Of a stretch of 64,000 nucleotides of DNA, positions 37,050-47,430 are shown piece by piece. This DNA is from Bacteroidales bacterium (GTDB lineage Bacteria > Bacteroidota > Bacteroidia > Bacteroidales > UBA12077). A program made the translations under genes and the position numbers. Below the pieces are notes generated by a model. It searched no databases. It had not been told where the DNA came from and saw only the letters and a program-made list of their open reading frames with translations. The stretch spans positions 205,085 through 269,084 of the forward strand of contig JAEINU010000002.1 in the NCBI GenBank assembly GCA_016342685.1, given 5' to 3'. Each line of letters starts with the position of its first letter. The stretch's first letter is position 1.

Positions 37050-37258
37050 TATAGCAATTTAACTGGATTAATTCTATTACAATTTGTAATTTAACAAAGT
37101 ATTCTAAATTAATCTTTTATCATTATTCGATAAAAAATAGTTAAAATAATGTGTAACCGATTATACACTTAATCGTCTTACTTGAACATAATAAAATAAG
37201 AAACAATTTTTACATGGATTTTATAGTTTTATTAAACTACCGGAACCTAAAATAGAAA

Positions 37259-38149
37259 ATGAAGATTAAAATTGAGAATCTCGATAAGATTTATAAAAAT
37301 GGGAAACGCGCACTTTCAAATGTAGATCTAGAAATTGAAAATGGAATGTTTGGATTACTTGGTCCGAACGGTGCAGGAAAGTCCACTTTAATGCGAATAC
37401 TTGTAACATTAATGAAACCCAGTAATGGAATTGTTAACATTAACGGGTTCGATTTAATGAAAAACCGAGAAGACATTCGTAAAATATTGGGTTATTTACC
37501 CCAGGATTTTAGATTTTTTTCGAAACTAAAAACTTGGGAATTTCTTGATTATGCTGCTGGACTTTCGGGTATTACAAGCAAAAGTATACGATCAACTAAG
37601 GTTGACGAATGGCTCGAGAAAGTAGGCTTATTTGATGTTCGAGAACGAAATGCCAATAAGCTTTCTGGAGGAATGAAACGTCGTTTGGGTATTGCACAAG
37701 CTTTAATTGGTGATCCTAAAATTATTGTAGTAGATGAACCAACAACAGGACTTGATCCCGAGGAAAGAATACGATTCCGAAATATATTATCAGAACTCAG
37801 CCAAAAAGATGTAATTATAATTCTATCTACACATATTGTTGGTGATATTTCCAGTGTTTGTCAGGATTTAGCATTGTTAAACAAAGGACAAGTTGAGTTT
37901 AAAGGATCGCCCGAAGAATTAATTAATAAAACCCGTGGGCATGTCTGGCAAGTAAGCACTTCTGGTTTCGAGTATGAAACACTCAAAGAAAAATATGCTA
38001 TTATTTCTACAATTCCATCCGAAGAAGGGTGGGAAGTTCAGTTAGTTGGAGATACTTTAAATGTTAAAAATGCGATTGAAATTGAGCCCAACCTCGAACA
38101 TGCATATGTTTATTTCATGGAATACCTAACCAATCAAAAGAGTTTTTAA
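37259..38149 (+). CDS. ABC transporter ATPase (ABC-2 type)
   Basis: The 296-residue ATPase has Walker A GPNGAGKST at 35-43, a Q-loop (YLPQDFRFF, about 80), signature LSGGMKRR (about 135-142), Walker B IIVVDEP with the following TTGLDP (about 155-167) and switch His in LSTHIVGD. About 70 C-terminal residues beyond the nucleotide-binding fold are typical of ATPases paired with ABC-2 permeases. It is separated by three bases from the large permease gene, its evident partner. The stretch IENGMFGLLGPNGAGKST is repeated exactly in the ATPase part of the RND fusion encoded later in the operon. Confidence 0.93.
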   Translation: MKIKIENLDKIYKNGKRALSNVDLEIENGMFGLLGPNGAGKSTLMRILVTLMKPSNGIVNINGFDLMKNREDIRKILGYLPQDFRFFSKLKTWEFLDYAAGLSGITSKSIRSTKVDEWLEKVGLFDVRERNANKLSGGMKRRLGIAQALIGDPKIIVVDEPTTGLDPEERIRFRNILSELSQKDVIIILSTHIVGDISSVCQDLALLNKGQVEFKGSPEELINKTRGHVWQVSTSGFEYETLKEKYAIISTIPSEEGWEVQLVGDTLNVKNAIEIEPNLEHAYVYFMEYLTNQKSF

Positions 38150-38152
38150 GAT

Positions 38153-41100
38153 ATGAATTCTATTCAAACCATACGAATGATTGCTCGTTTCGAAATGAAA
38201 ACCCTTTTACGGAGTTGGTTTTTTCGAATCTTTGCCGGATTGTCTATCATCGGTCTGGGAATATTTAATGTAGCTGTTTTTGTTGAATCGACAAACGCTC
38301 CCTGGTTATACCGTGCTATTCCTGCCTCAATACCATATGCAAATCTTATTATTTTGAACTTAGGACAGGCCATTGTTGCCGTTTTTCTGGCATCGGAGTT
38401 TCTTAAACAGGATCGTAAAAACGATACAGTCGAAGTTATTTATGCCCGATCAATGACCAATAGTCAGTATATTATAGGAAAAGCACTTGGGATTTTATCC
38501 GTATTTATTTTTCTAAATCTTGTGATTTTAATTTTTGGAATGGGATTTTCATTTCTAAGTGCCGATTCTGCAAAAGGCCTTGGCGAGTTCTTTCTTTATC
38601 CAATCTTAATAAGTATTCCAACGCTTGTTTTTATTTTGGGACTTTCATTCTTTCTTATGACAATCCTAAAAAATCAAGCTATAACCTTTATAATTCTTTT
38701 AGGATATATTGCTGTTTCAATTTTCTATTTAAGCGATAAAGCATATCATCTTTTCGATTATATAGCCTATCGCATACCTATGATGAACTCTATGATTGGT
38801 GGATTTGGAAACTTATATGAAATTGTAATACATCGAAGCATTTATTTGCTAATTGGTATTGGTTTAATATTATTTACTGTTTTTAAACTTCAGCGTTTAC
38901 CACAATCAAATCATTACAAATATTTTCCTCTTATATTAGGTTTATTATTTACATTCTCAGGAGTTTATTTGGGTTTCAAGTATGTTAAAATAAAAGAAGA
39001 TGCCATTACTCAAAAGAAACAATTTGTACAATTAAATAATCAAAATGTATTATCGCCACGTGTGCACATTCAAGAATGTAATTTAAACTTAACACATTTA
39101 GAAAAAAAAATTCAGGTTCAGGCTGATTTAATCATAATTAACAAAAATAAAAAACCAATTGATACACTTGTTTTTAGTTTAAATCCTGATTTAATAATTG
39201 AAAAAATCACTTTTAATAAGAACGAAGTTTATTTTAAGAGAGAGTTGCATCTTGTAAAAATTAAAACTCCTGGTTTAATCAATCCGGGATCAGAAAATCA
39301 CATTTCTTTTTACTACCAAGGAAGCATAAATGAAAACACATATTCTCTCGATAAAAATCTGGATGAATATAAAGATTACTTTCCAATGGAAATGTTTAAA
39401 GCCCGTAAACGATTTGCTTATTTACAAAAAGATTTTGTTTGCTTAACAAGTGAGGCTTTATGGTATCCACTATCGGGAGTAACTTACTCCACCGAAAAAC
39501 CGGCTTACCATCATACTGATTTTACAAATTACAAACTCCATGTAAAAACCTCTGATGATTTAGTTGCGGTTTCTCAAGGTGAGGTTAAAGATCTTGGAAA
39601 TGGCGAATTTTCGTTTACAAATGATGCAGCACTTCCTCAAATTAGTTTATTAATTGCCGATTATGAAAAACGATCAGTAACTGTCGATTCTGTTGAATAT
39701 TCAATTTACTCGACAAAAGGAAATGATTTTTATTTGAGTCATTTTACCGAATTTAAAGATACAATGCCTGCAATAATTCGTGAACTTAGAGATGAATATG
39801 AAACTTTGCTCAATTTAAAATATGGATTTAAAAGATTCTCTTTTGCCGAAGTTCCAGTTCACTTTGCATTAGATAAACATGTTTGGTCGGTTACAAGCAA
39901 TGCAGTGCAGCCCGAGATAATTTTTTACCCCGAAAAAGGTGTAATTATGGAAGAAACCGATTTTAGAAATCGACGTAAGGGCTTCGAAAAAAGAATGAAA
40001 GAAAATAATGAAGAAGTTTCTCCTGAGGAATTACAATGTCGCATTTTTAAGCGTTTTATAAGAGGTAATTTAATGGCTCCACCAACTGAATGGTATCAAT
40101 TTAGTGAAGTTGTCGATAAATACACGTATTCTCTAATTCCAAATTATTACTCGTTTATTACACAATTAGAATCAGAAGATTGGCCGGTTTTAAATCTAGC
40201 TCTAGAGGTTTATTTGCGTGAGCGCAATGTTAATAATGTATCGTCGTCTCGTTGGTTTTTTAGAGGAATAAGTAAGGGTGAAAAAATTAACCTCGAACTT
40301 AAACAATCGAACTTATCAGATTTAATTAAGAATGGAGTAGAAAAAGAAAAGGAAAATCGAGAAAATGGCGATCCATTAACAATTAATGATCTTATTCTTG
40401 CAAAAGGAGATTATCTGTTTTCTTTATTCAGAGCTAGATATGGAGATTATGAGTTTAATAAAGTTCTTAACGACCTTATCAAACAAAATCAGCACAAAGC
40501 ATTCTCAGTTGATGATTTTGAATCACAAATTAAAGCTCAACTGGAAGATTCAATCAATAAAAAATCATTCTTAAAAAATCCTGTAAAATATAAATATATC
40601 GATTCTATTAAAAGCGAAATAGATAGATGGTATACAAGCACGCAATTGCCCGGCTTTTTAATTAAAGATCTGCAAACCTATAAAGTATTGGATGGAGAAT
40701 ACACTAAATACCAAGTAAGATTCAAAATTGCAAATCCTGAGAATATAGACGGAATAATAACCATGAATATCGACCTTGATGATAAAAGTAATAGTAGAAG
40801 TTTCACTTCCGATGCACCTGAACAACCTGATTATACAAGAAAAATTTATATTCCGGGTAAATCAGCAAAAGAAATAGGAATTATTTTCCCAACGGAACCA
40901 ACTCGAATGAATATTTTCACAAGCATTTCGGAAAATCTACCTAATAATTTAATTTATGAATTTACTGGTTTCGACGATCTAAAAAAAGTTGCTATTCTTG
41001 ATGGAATAAAAGAATATCCATTATTTGATGACATTGCTGGCACAAACGAGTTTATAGTTGATAACGAAGACGATAACTTCTCTTTCATACAGGAATCGAA

Positions 41101-41563
41101 CGAAAGTTATTTAAAATCAATAATTAATAAAGACAAAAAAGACCGATATAAATATTCAGGAATTCATTTTTGGAATCCTCCTTCGGAATGGAAACCCGTT
41201 CTTCGATCTGGTTTTTACGGTAAATATGTTCGGTCGGGGATGTATACTCGCTCTGGCGATGGAACACGAATTTCTCAATGGAAACCTGAATTACCTTCAG
41301 GTGCATATTACGATGTGTATTGCAATATTGTTAAAATCGATATCGAATGGAATCAAGAGAAAAGAAAATCGAACTATAACTTTAAAATATACCACGACGA
41401 TGGAATGGATGAAATAACACTTTCAGATGAAGAAATTGATGTCGGATGGAATTATATGGGAACATTCTATATTTCGCCTGAAAATGCTAAAGTAGAATTA
41501 ACAAATAAATCTATTGGTAAAATGGTATTTGCCGATGCCATTAAATGGGTTAAAAACGATTAG
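38153..41563 (+). CDS. ABC-2 permease fused to M1-peptidase-like and golvesin-like parts
   Basis: The 1136-residue protein starts with about 280 residues of ABC-2 permease: TM helices near 22-43, 58-80, 104-128, 138-165, 172-192, 230-248 and 258-280. A large extracytoplasmic region follows (about 285-900) that resembles the M1 aminopeptidase-like domain found in Bacteroidota ABC-2 permeases (EVPVHFALDKHVWS, then VQPEIIFYPEKG). No HExxH motif occurs anywhere, so it is unlikely to be an active zinc peptidase. The C-terminal 110 residues (SGMYTRSGDGTRISQWKPEL, then a YYDVYCNIVKI strand) look like a golvesin C-terminal-type beta domain, a part more often seen in surface proteins and sugar-acting enzymes. 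It partners the ATPase encoded three bases upstream. Confidence 0.8.
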   Translation: MNSIQTIRMIARFEMKTLLRSWFFRIFAGLSIIGLGIFNVAVFVESTNAPWLYRAIPASIPYANLIILNLGQAIVAVFLASEFLKQDRKNDTVEVIYARSMTNSQYIIGKALGILSVFIFLNLVILIFGMGFSFLSADSAKGLGEFFLYPILISIPTLVFILGLSFFLMTILKNQAITFIILLGYIAVSIFYLSDKAYHLFDYIAYRIPMMNSMIGGFGNLYEIVIHRSIYLLIGIGLILFTVFKLQRLPQSNHYKYFPLILGLLFTFSGVYLGFKYVKIKEDAITQKKQFVQLNNQNVLSPRVHIQECNLNLTHLEKKIQVQADLIIINKNKKPIDTLVFSLNPDLIIEKITFNKNEVYFKRELHLVKIKTPGLINPGSENHISFYYQGSINENTYSLDKNLDEYKDYFPMEMFKARKRFAYLQKDFVCLTSEALWYPLSGVTYSTEKPAYHHTDFTNYKLHVKTSDDLVAVSQGEVKDLGNGEFSFTNDAALPQISLLIADYEKRSVTVDSVEYSIYSTKGNDFYLSHFTEFKDTMPAIIRELRDEYETLLNLKYGFKRFSFAEVPVHFALDKHVWSVTSNAVQPEIIFYPEKGVIMEETDFRNRRKGFEKRMKENNEEVSPEELQCRIFKRFIRGNLMAPPTEWYQFSEVVDKYTYSLIPNYYSFITQLESEDWPVLNLALEVYLRERNVNNVSSSRWFFRGISKGEKINLELKQSNLSDLIKNGVEKEKENRENGDPLTINDLILAKGDYLFSLFRARYGDYEFNKVLNDLIKQNQHKAFSVDDFESQIKAQLEDSINKKSFLKNPVKYKYIDSIKSEIDRWYTSTQLPGFLIKDLQTYKVLDGEYTKYQVRFKIANPENIDGIITMNIDLDDKSNSRSFTSDAPEQPDYTRKIYIPGKSAKEIGIIFPTEPTRMNIFTSISENLPNNLIYEFTGFDDLKKVAILDGIKEYPLFDDIAGTNEFIVDNEDDNFSFIQESNESYLKSIINKDKKDRYKYSGIHFWNPPSEWKPVLRSGFYGKYVRSGMYTRSGDGTRISQWKPELPSGAYYDVYCNIVKIDIEWNQEKRKSNYNFKIYHDDGMDEITLSDEEIDVGWNYMGTFYISPENAKVELTNKSIGKMVFADAIKWVKND

Positions 41564-41636
41564 TAAATAGCAGTTTATATATAAATACTAGAAACACCTA
41601 CACCTTTAAGTTGCAGGTTAACAACAAAATATAAAA

Positions 41637-43133
41637 ATGATGAACAAATTTAAAACCATACTAATTATTGCAGTTGCTTTGGTTCTATCCAGTTTGCTTA
41701 CAAATGCACAAACCGTAATTACTTTAGAAGATGCTATGGATATTGCTCTTGAAAATAGTCCTGAAATTAAGCAATCGAAGCTAACAATGGAACAAAATAG
41801 GCAGTATTTAAATGCTCAGTTAGCCGCGTTGAAATCTAATTTTTCGTTGAATGTTACTCCAATAGAATATTCAAACAATGAAGTTTTTGATAAATTTAAT
41901 GCTCAATGGTATACCAATGAGAGTATTGGAGCTAAAGGAAATTTGGCAGTTTCTCAACCCATCAAACTAACAGATGGTCGAATCACACTTACCAACGAAC
42001 TAGCATATAATGATGAATATTCCGAAGGAACCAATACCAGCTTTGCAGGATTCAGTAACAACCTTTACCTAAGCTATAATCAACCTTTATTTACTTACAA
42101 TCGTGTAAAACTGAATTTAAAGCGCTACGAATATACGCTGGAGAATTCTACCCTCGCCTATTCAATTCAAATGCTTGGAATGGAAAGACAAGTGACTCAG
42201 GCATTTTATTTAATTTATCAGAAACAAAAATCGGTTCAAATTTCCCAAGAGGAATTCGAGAATCAGAAAGTGAGTTTAGAAATCACTCAAAGTAAAGTAG
42301 AAGCTGGATTATCGGCACAAGAAGAATTGCTTCAAGCGGAGTTAAACTATTTTACAAGTAAATCAACTGTCGATAATGCTATTGTTGATTTAGAAAATGC
42401 TAAAGATGAGTTTAAAAAGCTAATCGGAATTGCGTTAACCGATGAATTTGATATAGAAACAAATATTGAATACAAGCCAGTTTTAATAGATATGGATAAA
42501 GCTATTGAGAATGGATTAACACAACGACTAGAATTAACGCAACGTAAAATAGATTTAAACAATGCGGAACTTGATTTAATCGAGACCAGTGCAAACAATG
42601 AATTTCGTGGGGACGTGGATCTCTCGATTGGTCTGAGAGGAAACAATGAAAATTTCATAAACATCTACGAAGAACCAACCCGAACCCCAATGGTTGGAGT
42701 CACTTTTGCAATTCCTATTTTTGATTGGGGTGCACGCAAAGCCAAAATTAAAGCCGCAGAGTTAGCTGTTGAATCGCGCGAAATAGATATAAAAAGTATG
42801 GAAGACGATATTGTAATTAGTATCCGAAAAATATATCGAAATCTTCAAAATCAGACAAATCAGATAAAAATTGCCGAACAAAACGAAAAGAATGCTCAGT
42901 TAACCTATGAAATTAATCTGGAAAGATATAAGAATGGCGATTTAACAAGCATCGATTTGGAAAGATTCCAAAATCAGTTATCACAAAAGAAACTTGATTT
43001 ATCAAATGCTCTAATAAGCTATAAATTAGAATTATTGAATATGAAAATACAATCTCTTTGGGATTTTGAGTACAATACCTCATTTGTTCCTCAAGAGTTT
43101 CAAAAGAATGTAACACCAAAAACTAACAACTAA
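41637..43133 (+). CDS. TolC-family outer-membrane efflux protein
   Basis: The 498-residue protein has a signal peptide (about 1-25, ending LLTNAQ) and the two-fold helical layout of TolC: ITLEDAMDIALENSPEIKQS at the start, long helices such as ISQEEFENQKVSLEITQSKV, and the repeat half beginning DMDKAIENGLTQRLELTQRK. The segment GVTFAIPIFDWGARKAKIKA is the family's characteristic barrel-to-helix turn. It would form the outer-membrane duct for the pumps encoded next to it. Start: the second Met (41640) is equally possible. It is 73 bases after the ABC-2 permease gene in the operon. Confidence 0.9.
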   Translation: MMNKFKTILIIAVALVLSSLLTNAQTVITLEDAMDIALENSPEIKQSKLTMEQNRQYLNAQLAALKSNFSLNVTPIEYSNNEVFDKFNAQWYTNESIGAKGNLAVSQPIKLTDGRITLTNELAYNDEYSEGTNTSFAGFSNNLYLSYNQPLFTYNRVKLNLKRYEYTLENSTLAYSIQMLGMERQVTQAFYLIYQKQKSVQISQEEFENQKVSLEITQSKVEAGLSAQEELLQAELNYFTSKSTVDNAIVDLENAKDEFKKLIGIALTDEFDIETNIEYKPVLIDMDKAIENGLTQRLELTQRKIDLNNAELDLIETSANNEFRGDVDLSIGLRGNNENFINIYEEPTRTPMVGVTFAIPIFDWGARKAKIKAAELAVESREIDIKSMEDDIVISIRKIYRNLQNQTNQIKIAEQNEKNAQLTYEINLERYKNGDLTSIDLERFQNQLSQKKLDLSNALISYKLELLNMKIQSLWDFEYNTSFVPQEFQKNVTPKTNN

Positions 43134-43186
43134 CTCAATTTGAGTTAAATATAAAAATATAATTAGAAATAAAACAACCATACAAA

Positions 43187-44236
43187 ATGAAAAGAGTAAT
43201 CATATTATTAATTACAGTTGCTGTATTTGCATCATGTAATAATGAAGACAAAGAATTGAATAAAGATATTTCAGTTCCTGTATCTGTTCTTGATCTTAAA
43301 TTACAGTCGATCGAAAAATACCTTGAAACTACCGGAACTGTAAATCCTATTAAAGAAATTAGCCAAAAATCAGAAATATCGGCTAAATACAATTTACTAA
43401 TAAATCCCTCTACCGGAAAAAAATATTCTTTAGGAGATTATGTTAAAGAAGGCGAAACAATTATTCGCTTGGAGGATGCTGAATATGAAAACAATATTAA
43501 AATTGCTTCCTTAACTCTAAACAAAGAAATTTCGGGGCAAACACTCGAAAAACAAAAATCTTTATACAAAAAAGGTGGTGTAACATTAAGCGAATTAAAA
43601 AAAGCTGAGATTGATTATATAAATGCCGAATACAATTACAACGATGCAATAATTCGTAAAGCAAAAATGCAAGTAAGAGCTCCATTTTCAGGTGTTATTG
43701 TTGATTTACCTTACTATACTTCAAACACCAAGATCGATGCAAATACATTGCTTTTTAAACTAATGGATTACAGTAATTTATATATGGAGATAAACTTAGC
43801 CGAGAAAGATTTGACTTATATAAAAACTGGTCAGAAAGTGAACATTACAAACTATACCCTTCCGAATGACACCTTAATCGGAAAAATAACACAAATTTCT
43901 CCTGCAATTGATCCCGATACACGTTCATTTAAAACAGTAATAAGTATTAAAAATTCTAATTTATTAATGCGTCCGGGAATGTTTGCTAAAGGAGAAATCA
44001 TTGTTGCATCAGCCAAAAATACGATTGTAATATCGAAAGATGTAATTCTTTCTAAACAAAGAGGAAGTACCGTTTTTGTTGTTGATAAAGGCCTTGCTCA
44101 AGAAAGAGTTATAACCTTCGGACTAGAGAATCCTGACGAAGTTCAGATTTTATCTGGTTTAGAAAACAACGACCGATTGGTTATTAAAGGATTTGAGACT
44201 CTAAGAAATAGATCAAAAGTTAAAGTTATTAAGTAA
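43187..44236 (+). CDS. RND/HlyD-type periplasmic adaptor lipoprotein
   Basis: The 349-residue protein has lipobox FASC with Cys17, so it is anchored in the inner membrane by lipid. It shows the adaptor order: lipoyl-like half motif (GKKYSLGDYVKEGETIIRLE), a short helical hairpin (LEKQKSLYKKGGVTLSELKK, about 115-160), second lipoyl half (VRAPFSGVIVDLPYYTSNTK), beta-barrel (INLAEKDLTYIKTGQKVNIT) and membrane-proximal domain (RPGMFAKGEIIVASAKNTIV). It should link TolC to the RND pumps encoded next. The short hairpin is usual for RND rather than MacB adaptors. Confidence 0.9.
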   Translation: MKRVIILLITVAVFASCNNEDKELNKDISVPVSVLDLKLQSIEKYLETTGTVNPIKEISQKSEISAKYNLLINPSTGKKYSLGDYVKEGETIIRLEDAEYENNIKIASLTLNKEISGQTLEKQKSLYKKGGVTLSELKKAEIDYINAEYNYNDAIIRKAKMQVRAPFSGVIVDLPYYTSNTKIDANTLLFKLMDYSNLYMEINLAEKDLTYIKTGQKVNITNYTLPNDTLIGKITQISPAIDPDTRSFKTVISIKNSNLLMRPGMFAKGEIIVASAKNTIVISKDVILSKQRGSTVFVVDKGLAQERVITFGLENPDEVQILSGLENNDRLVIKGFETLRNRSKVKVIK

Positions 44237-44304
44237 ACAATTGTACTTAATAATTAGATTAAAGAGCTCAAATTCAGATGATTTAAATTAAAGAAAAATC
44301 ACAA

Positions 44305-47300
44305 ATGAAAAAAATAACACAATTTTCGGTTAATAATCCTGTAACAGTTTCAATGATTGTTATTGCCATTATCTTACTTGGATATATTTCCTTCGGAAAG
44401 CTAAGCGTTGATCTGTTTCCAGATATGAATGCTCCAAGAATATTTGTAGAGATAAAGGCTGGGGAGCGTCCTCCAGAGGAAATCGAAAAACAATTTATAG
44501 ATGATATCGAAGCCCAGGCAATTCGCCAAAAGGGAGTATCACAAGTCTCGTCAATTTGTATGGTTGGTTCAGCGAGAGTTACTGTGGAATATACTTGGGG
44601 CAGAGATATGGACGAAGCTTTCCTTGATTTACAAAAGGCTTTAACAACATATAGTCAAAATTCTGAAATCGACGAATTTACAATTACTCAACACGATCCA
44701 AACGCATCACCAATAATGATAATTGGGATGTTGCAACCCGAAATTACGGATATGGATGAGTTGCGAAAAGTTGGAGAAAATTACATTCGTAACGAGTTAA
44801 TTCGATTGGAAGGAATTGCCGACGTAACGCTTACAGGTACCGAAGAAAAAGAAATCCTGATTGAAACAGAACAATACAAACTCGATGCTTTTGGATTAAC
44901 TACCAGTCAGATTGTTCAAGAAATTCAGGATGTTAACCGAAATGTATCGGGCGGAACAATCGTCGAAATGGGTAAGAAATATATTATTAAAGGCACAAGC
45001 CTAATTGATAATATTAAAGACATAGAAAATATAGTTTTAAGTTACAAATTGGTTAACAGCACAAACAATCAGCAATCTGTCGAAAAAACCCCTATATTTT
45101 TAAAAGATGTTGCAAAAGTAAGTTTTGTAAATAAAGATCCTCAAAACATTGTTCGAATTAATGGGCAACGTTGTGTAGGTTTATCTATTTATAAAGAAAC
45201 AGGGTTCAATACCGTAAAAGCTGTCGAAGATCTTACTAAATCATTCGAAACAATTAAAAAAGCTTTACCAAGCTACGATTTTATAATAATTCAGAATCAA
45301 GGAGAATTTATTCAAACTGCCATTGATGAAGTTCAAGAAACAGCTTTGATAGGTATTCTTATAGCCATATTTGTTCTTTTCATATTCTTACGTCGCTTAA
45401 AGGTTACAGCAATAATTAGTTTTGCCATTCCTATTTCGGTAATCGCCACATTTAATCTAATGTATTTTAATGGCTTATCGCTTAACATAATGACACTGGG
45501 AGGCCTTGCGCTTGGAGCAGGAATGCTCGTTGACAATGCCATTGTGGTAATGGAAAATATTTTCCGGAACATGGAAAAAGGTTTATCGGTTCGCGAAGCA
45601 GCAATACAGGGAACTGCCGAAGTTGGTGGTGCAATTGTAGCCTCAACACTTACAACAATTGTTGTTTTTCTTCCTATTGTTTATTTGCAAGGAGCTTCTG
45701 GGGCTTTATTCAAAGATCAGGCATGGACAGTAGCATTCTCGTTACTCGCTTCCTTATTTGTTGCCATTCTTGTTATTCCAATGCTCTTTAATTATGCCTA
45801 TAGAAATCATAAAAAAGATCAGAAGTTAAAATCAGTTCGCATTGAATGGTACGGAAAATTATTATCGAAAATATTAGATCGAAAAGGAATTGTACTTATT
45901 TCTTCGGCGTTACTTCTTGCCCTTACAGCATATATTTTCCCAATGGTAGGTTCCGAATATTTACCAAAAAGCGGAACTGAAGAATTCAGCATTGAAATAA
46001 AACTTAAAGAAGGAACAAAACTGGAAAGAACTTCTGGAACGGTCAAAAATATCGAATCGATGTTAAATGAAATGTTGGGCGATGATGTAGAAATAATTTA
46101 TAGTCAGATTGGACCAACAGGATCGTCGGGAAATGAAAAGTCAGTATTTCAGAATGAAAATACCGCTACACTTAAAATCCATTTAAAAGATGATTTAATT
46201 AGACAATCGGAATATATTATTTCATCGATTGAAGAATTAATGGGTACAATTCCCGATACAGAAATATCCATCATTCGCGATGAAACTGCTTTACAATCGA
46301 CCTTGGGAACAGATGAAGCACCACTTGTTGTCGAAGTAAAAGGTAAGGATTTAGAGGTTTTAGATCAAATATCATCTGAAATTAAAACAAAGTTGCAAGA
46401 AATTCCTGAACTTCTAAATATCAAAACAAATATTGAAGAAGGAGCTCCTGAAATTGATGTGGTAATAGATCGTTATAAGGCTGGTATTTACAATATGAGT
46501 GTCGACGATATTATATCTCAGCTAAAAGATTTACTTATGGGTAAAAACGCTGGAAAATACGAGAAAGATGGTGAGATGAATGACATTACGGTAAAATTGC
46601 CCGATATGAGTTTATCTGAATTTAACTCAATTACATTAAAAAATGGGAATAATAAAGTTCCCTTATATGAATTGGCACATATTGAAAAATCCGTATCACC
46701 AAAACAATTGTTCCGCCGTAATCAGAATCGGATAGGAAAAGTTATGGCCGATATAGATCGAAGTATTCCCTTTGATCAGGTTATTGAAAAAGTTAGACTC
46801 AAGTTAGACGAAATTACTTTTCCGCAGGAATATCAAGTAGAGGTTGTTGGTGAAGAACAAAAAAGACAAGAAGCAATGTCTAGTTTAAGCTTTGCATTAA
46901 TCTTATCTATTGTATTGGTTTATATGGTAATGGCTTCGCAATTTGAATCCTTAATTCATCCATTTACCATTTTACTTACAATTCCTCTTGCAGGTGTTGG
47001 AGCAATATGGGCATTCTTTATTTTGGGTAAATCGCTAAGTATTATGGCTTACATTGGAATAATTATGCTTGCTGGAATAGCCGTAAATGATTCAATTATT
47101 CTGGTTGATGCCATAAATAAATTCAAACAACAGGGATTATCGCTTAAAGATTCTATTCTTAGTGCAGGTGAAAATCGAATTAGACCAATTATAATGACCA
47201 GTTTAACTACAATCCTTGCTTTATTGCCTTTAACTTTTGGATTTGGAGAAAGTGCTGCATTAAGATCACCAATGGCAATAGCCGTAATTGCAGGACTTAT

Positions 47301-47382
47301 AACTTCCACCCTATTAACTCTGGTTGTTATTCCGTGTGTTTATTATGTTTTTGAAAAAATCAAAGTGAGGTTATTTTCCTAG
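44305..47382 (+). CDS. RND efflux pump (AcrB/HAE-like)
   Basis: The 1025-residue inner-membrane pump starts MKKITQFSVNNPVTVSMIVI and has the twelve-helix RND pattern with two large periplasmic loops. The TM4 proton-relay Asp is visible in GGLALGAGMLVDNAIVVMEN, followed by TM5-6 with GGAIVASTLTTIVVFLPIV. The second half carries the repeated helices (IILVDAINKFKQ, then RPIIMTSLTTILALLPL). Length and motifs are normal for the family. It is driven by proton or sodium gradient and probably works with the adaptor and TolC encoded just upstream. It precedes a second, unusual RND gene by 48 bases, suggesting a heteromeric pump, as known for MdtB/MdtC. Confidence 0.93.
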   Translation: MKKITQFSVNNPVTVSMIVIAIILLGYISFGKLSVDLFPDMNAPRIFVEIKAGERPPEEIEKQFIDDIEAQAIRQKGVSQVSSICMVGSARVTVEYTWGRDMDEAFLDLQKALTTYSQNSEIDEFTITQHDPNASPIMIIGMLQPEITDMDELRKVGENYIRNELIRLEGIADVTLTGTEEKEILIETEQYKLDAFGLTTSQIVQEIQDVNRNVSGGTIVEMGKKYIIKGTSLIDNIKDIENIVLSYKLVNSTNNQQSVEKTPIFLKDVAKVSFVNKDPQNIVRINGQRCVGLSIYKETGFNTVKAVEDLTKSFETIKKALPSYDFIIIQNQGEFIQTAIDEVQETALIGILIAIFVLFIFLRRLKVTAIISFAIPISVIATFNLMYFNGLSLNIMTLGGLALGAGMLVDNAIVVMENIFRNMEKGLSVREAAIQGTAEVGGAIVASTLTTIVVFLPIVYLQGASGALFKDQAWTVAFSLLASLFVAILVIPMLFNYAYRNHKKDQKLKSVRIEWYGKLLSKILDRKGIVLISSALLLALTAYIFPMVGSEYLPKSGTEEFSIEIKLKEGTKLERTSGTVKNIESMLNEMLGDDVEIIYSQIGPTGSSGNEKSVFQNENTATLKIHLKDDLIRQSEYIISSIEELMGTIPDTEISIIRDETALQSTLGTDEAPLVVEVKGKDLEVLDQISSEIKTKLQEIPELLNIKTNIEEGAPEIDVVIDRYKAGIYNMSVDDIISQLKDLLMGKNAGKYEKDGEMNDITVKLPDMSLSEFNSITLKNGNNKVPLYELAHIEKSVSPKQLFRRNQNRIGKVMADIDRSIPFDQVIEKVRLKLDEITFPQEYQVEVVGEEQKRQEAMSSLSFALILSIVLVYMVMASQFESLIHPFTILLTIPLAGVGAIWAFFILGKSLSIMAYIGIIMLAGIAVNDSIILVDAINKFKQQGLSLKDSILSAGENRIRPIIMTSLTTILALLPLTFGFGESAALRSPMAIAVIAGLITSTLLTLVVIPCVYYVFEKIKVRLFS

Positions 47383-47430
47383 TAAAACTTAAACTTTGAA
47401 CTTGAAATTTTGAACTTGAAACTATTTTAA

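Larger units (their letters stand above)
36869..37258 (+). other. Long regulatory gap before the export operon
   Basis: No gene was seen in this stretch. It holds a loose inverted repeat, GGTGTTTA (36908-36915) with TAAACACC (36949-36956), then the operator-like repeat and promoter described separately (37007-37049). Further down is GTGTA-N8-TACAC (about 37151-37168) inside the predicted 200-base leader of the operon, which may be a second protein-binding site. Confidence 0.5.

Noticed and set aside
47390-47427. Short tandem repeat of TTTGAACTTGAAA before the RND-ABC fusion gene
   Set aside because: Two partial copies in AT-rich intergenic DNA within an operon; no dyad or promoter feature, so no function is claimed.
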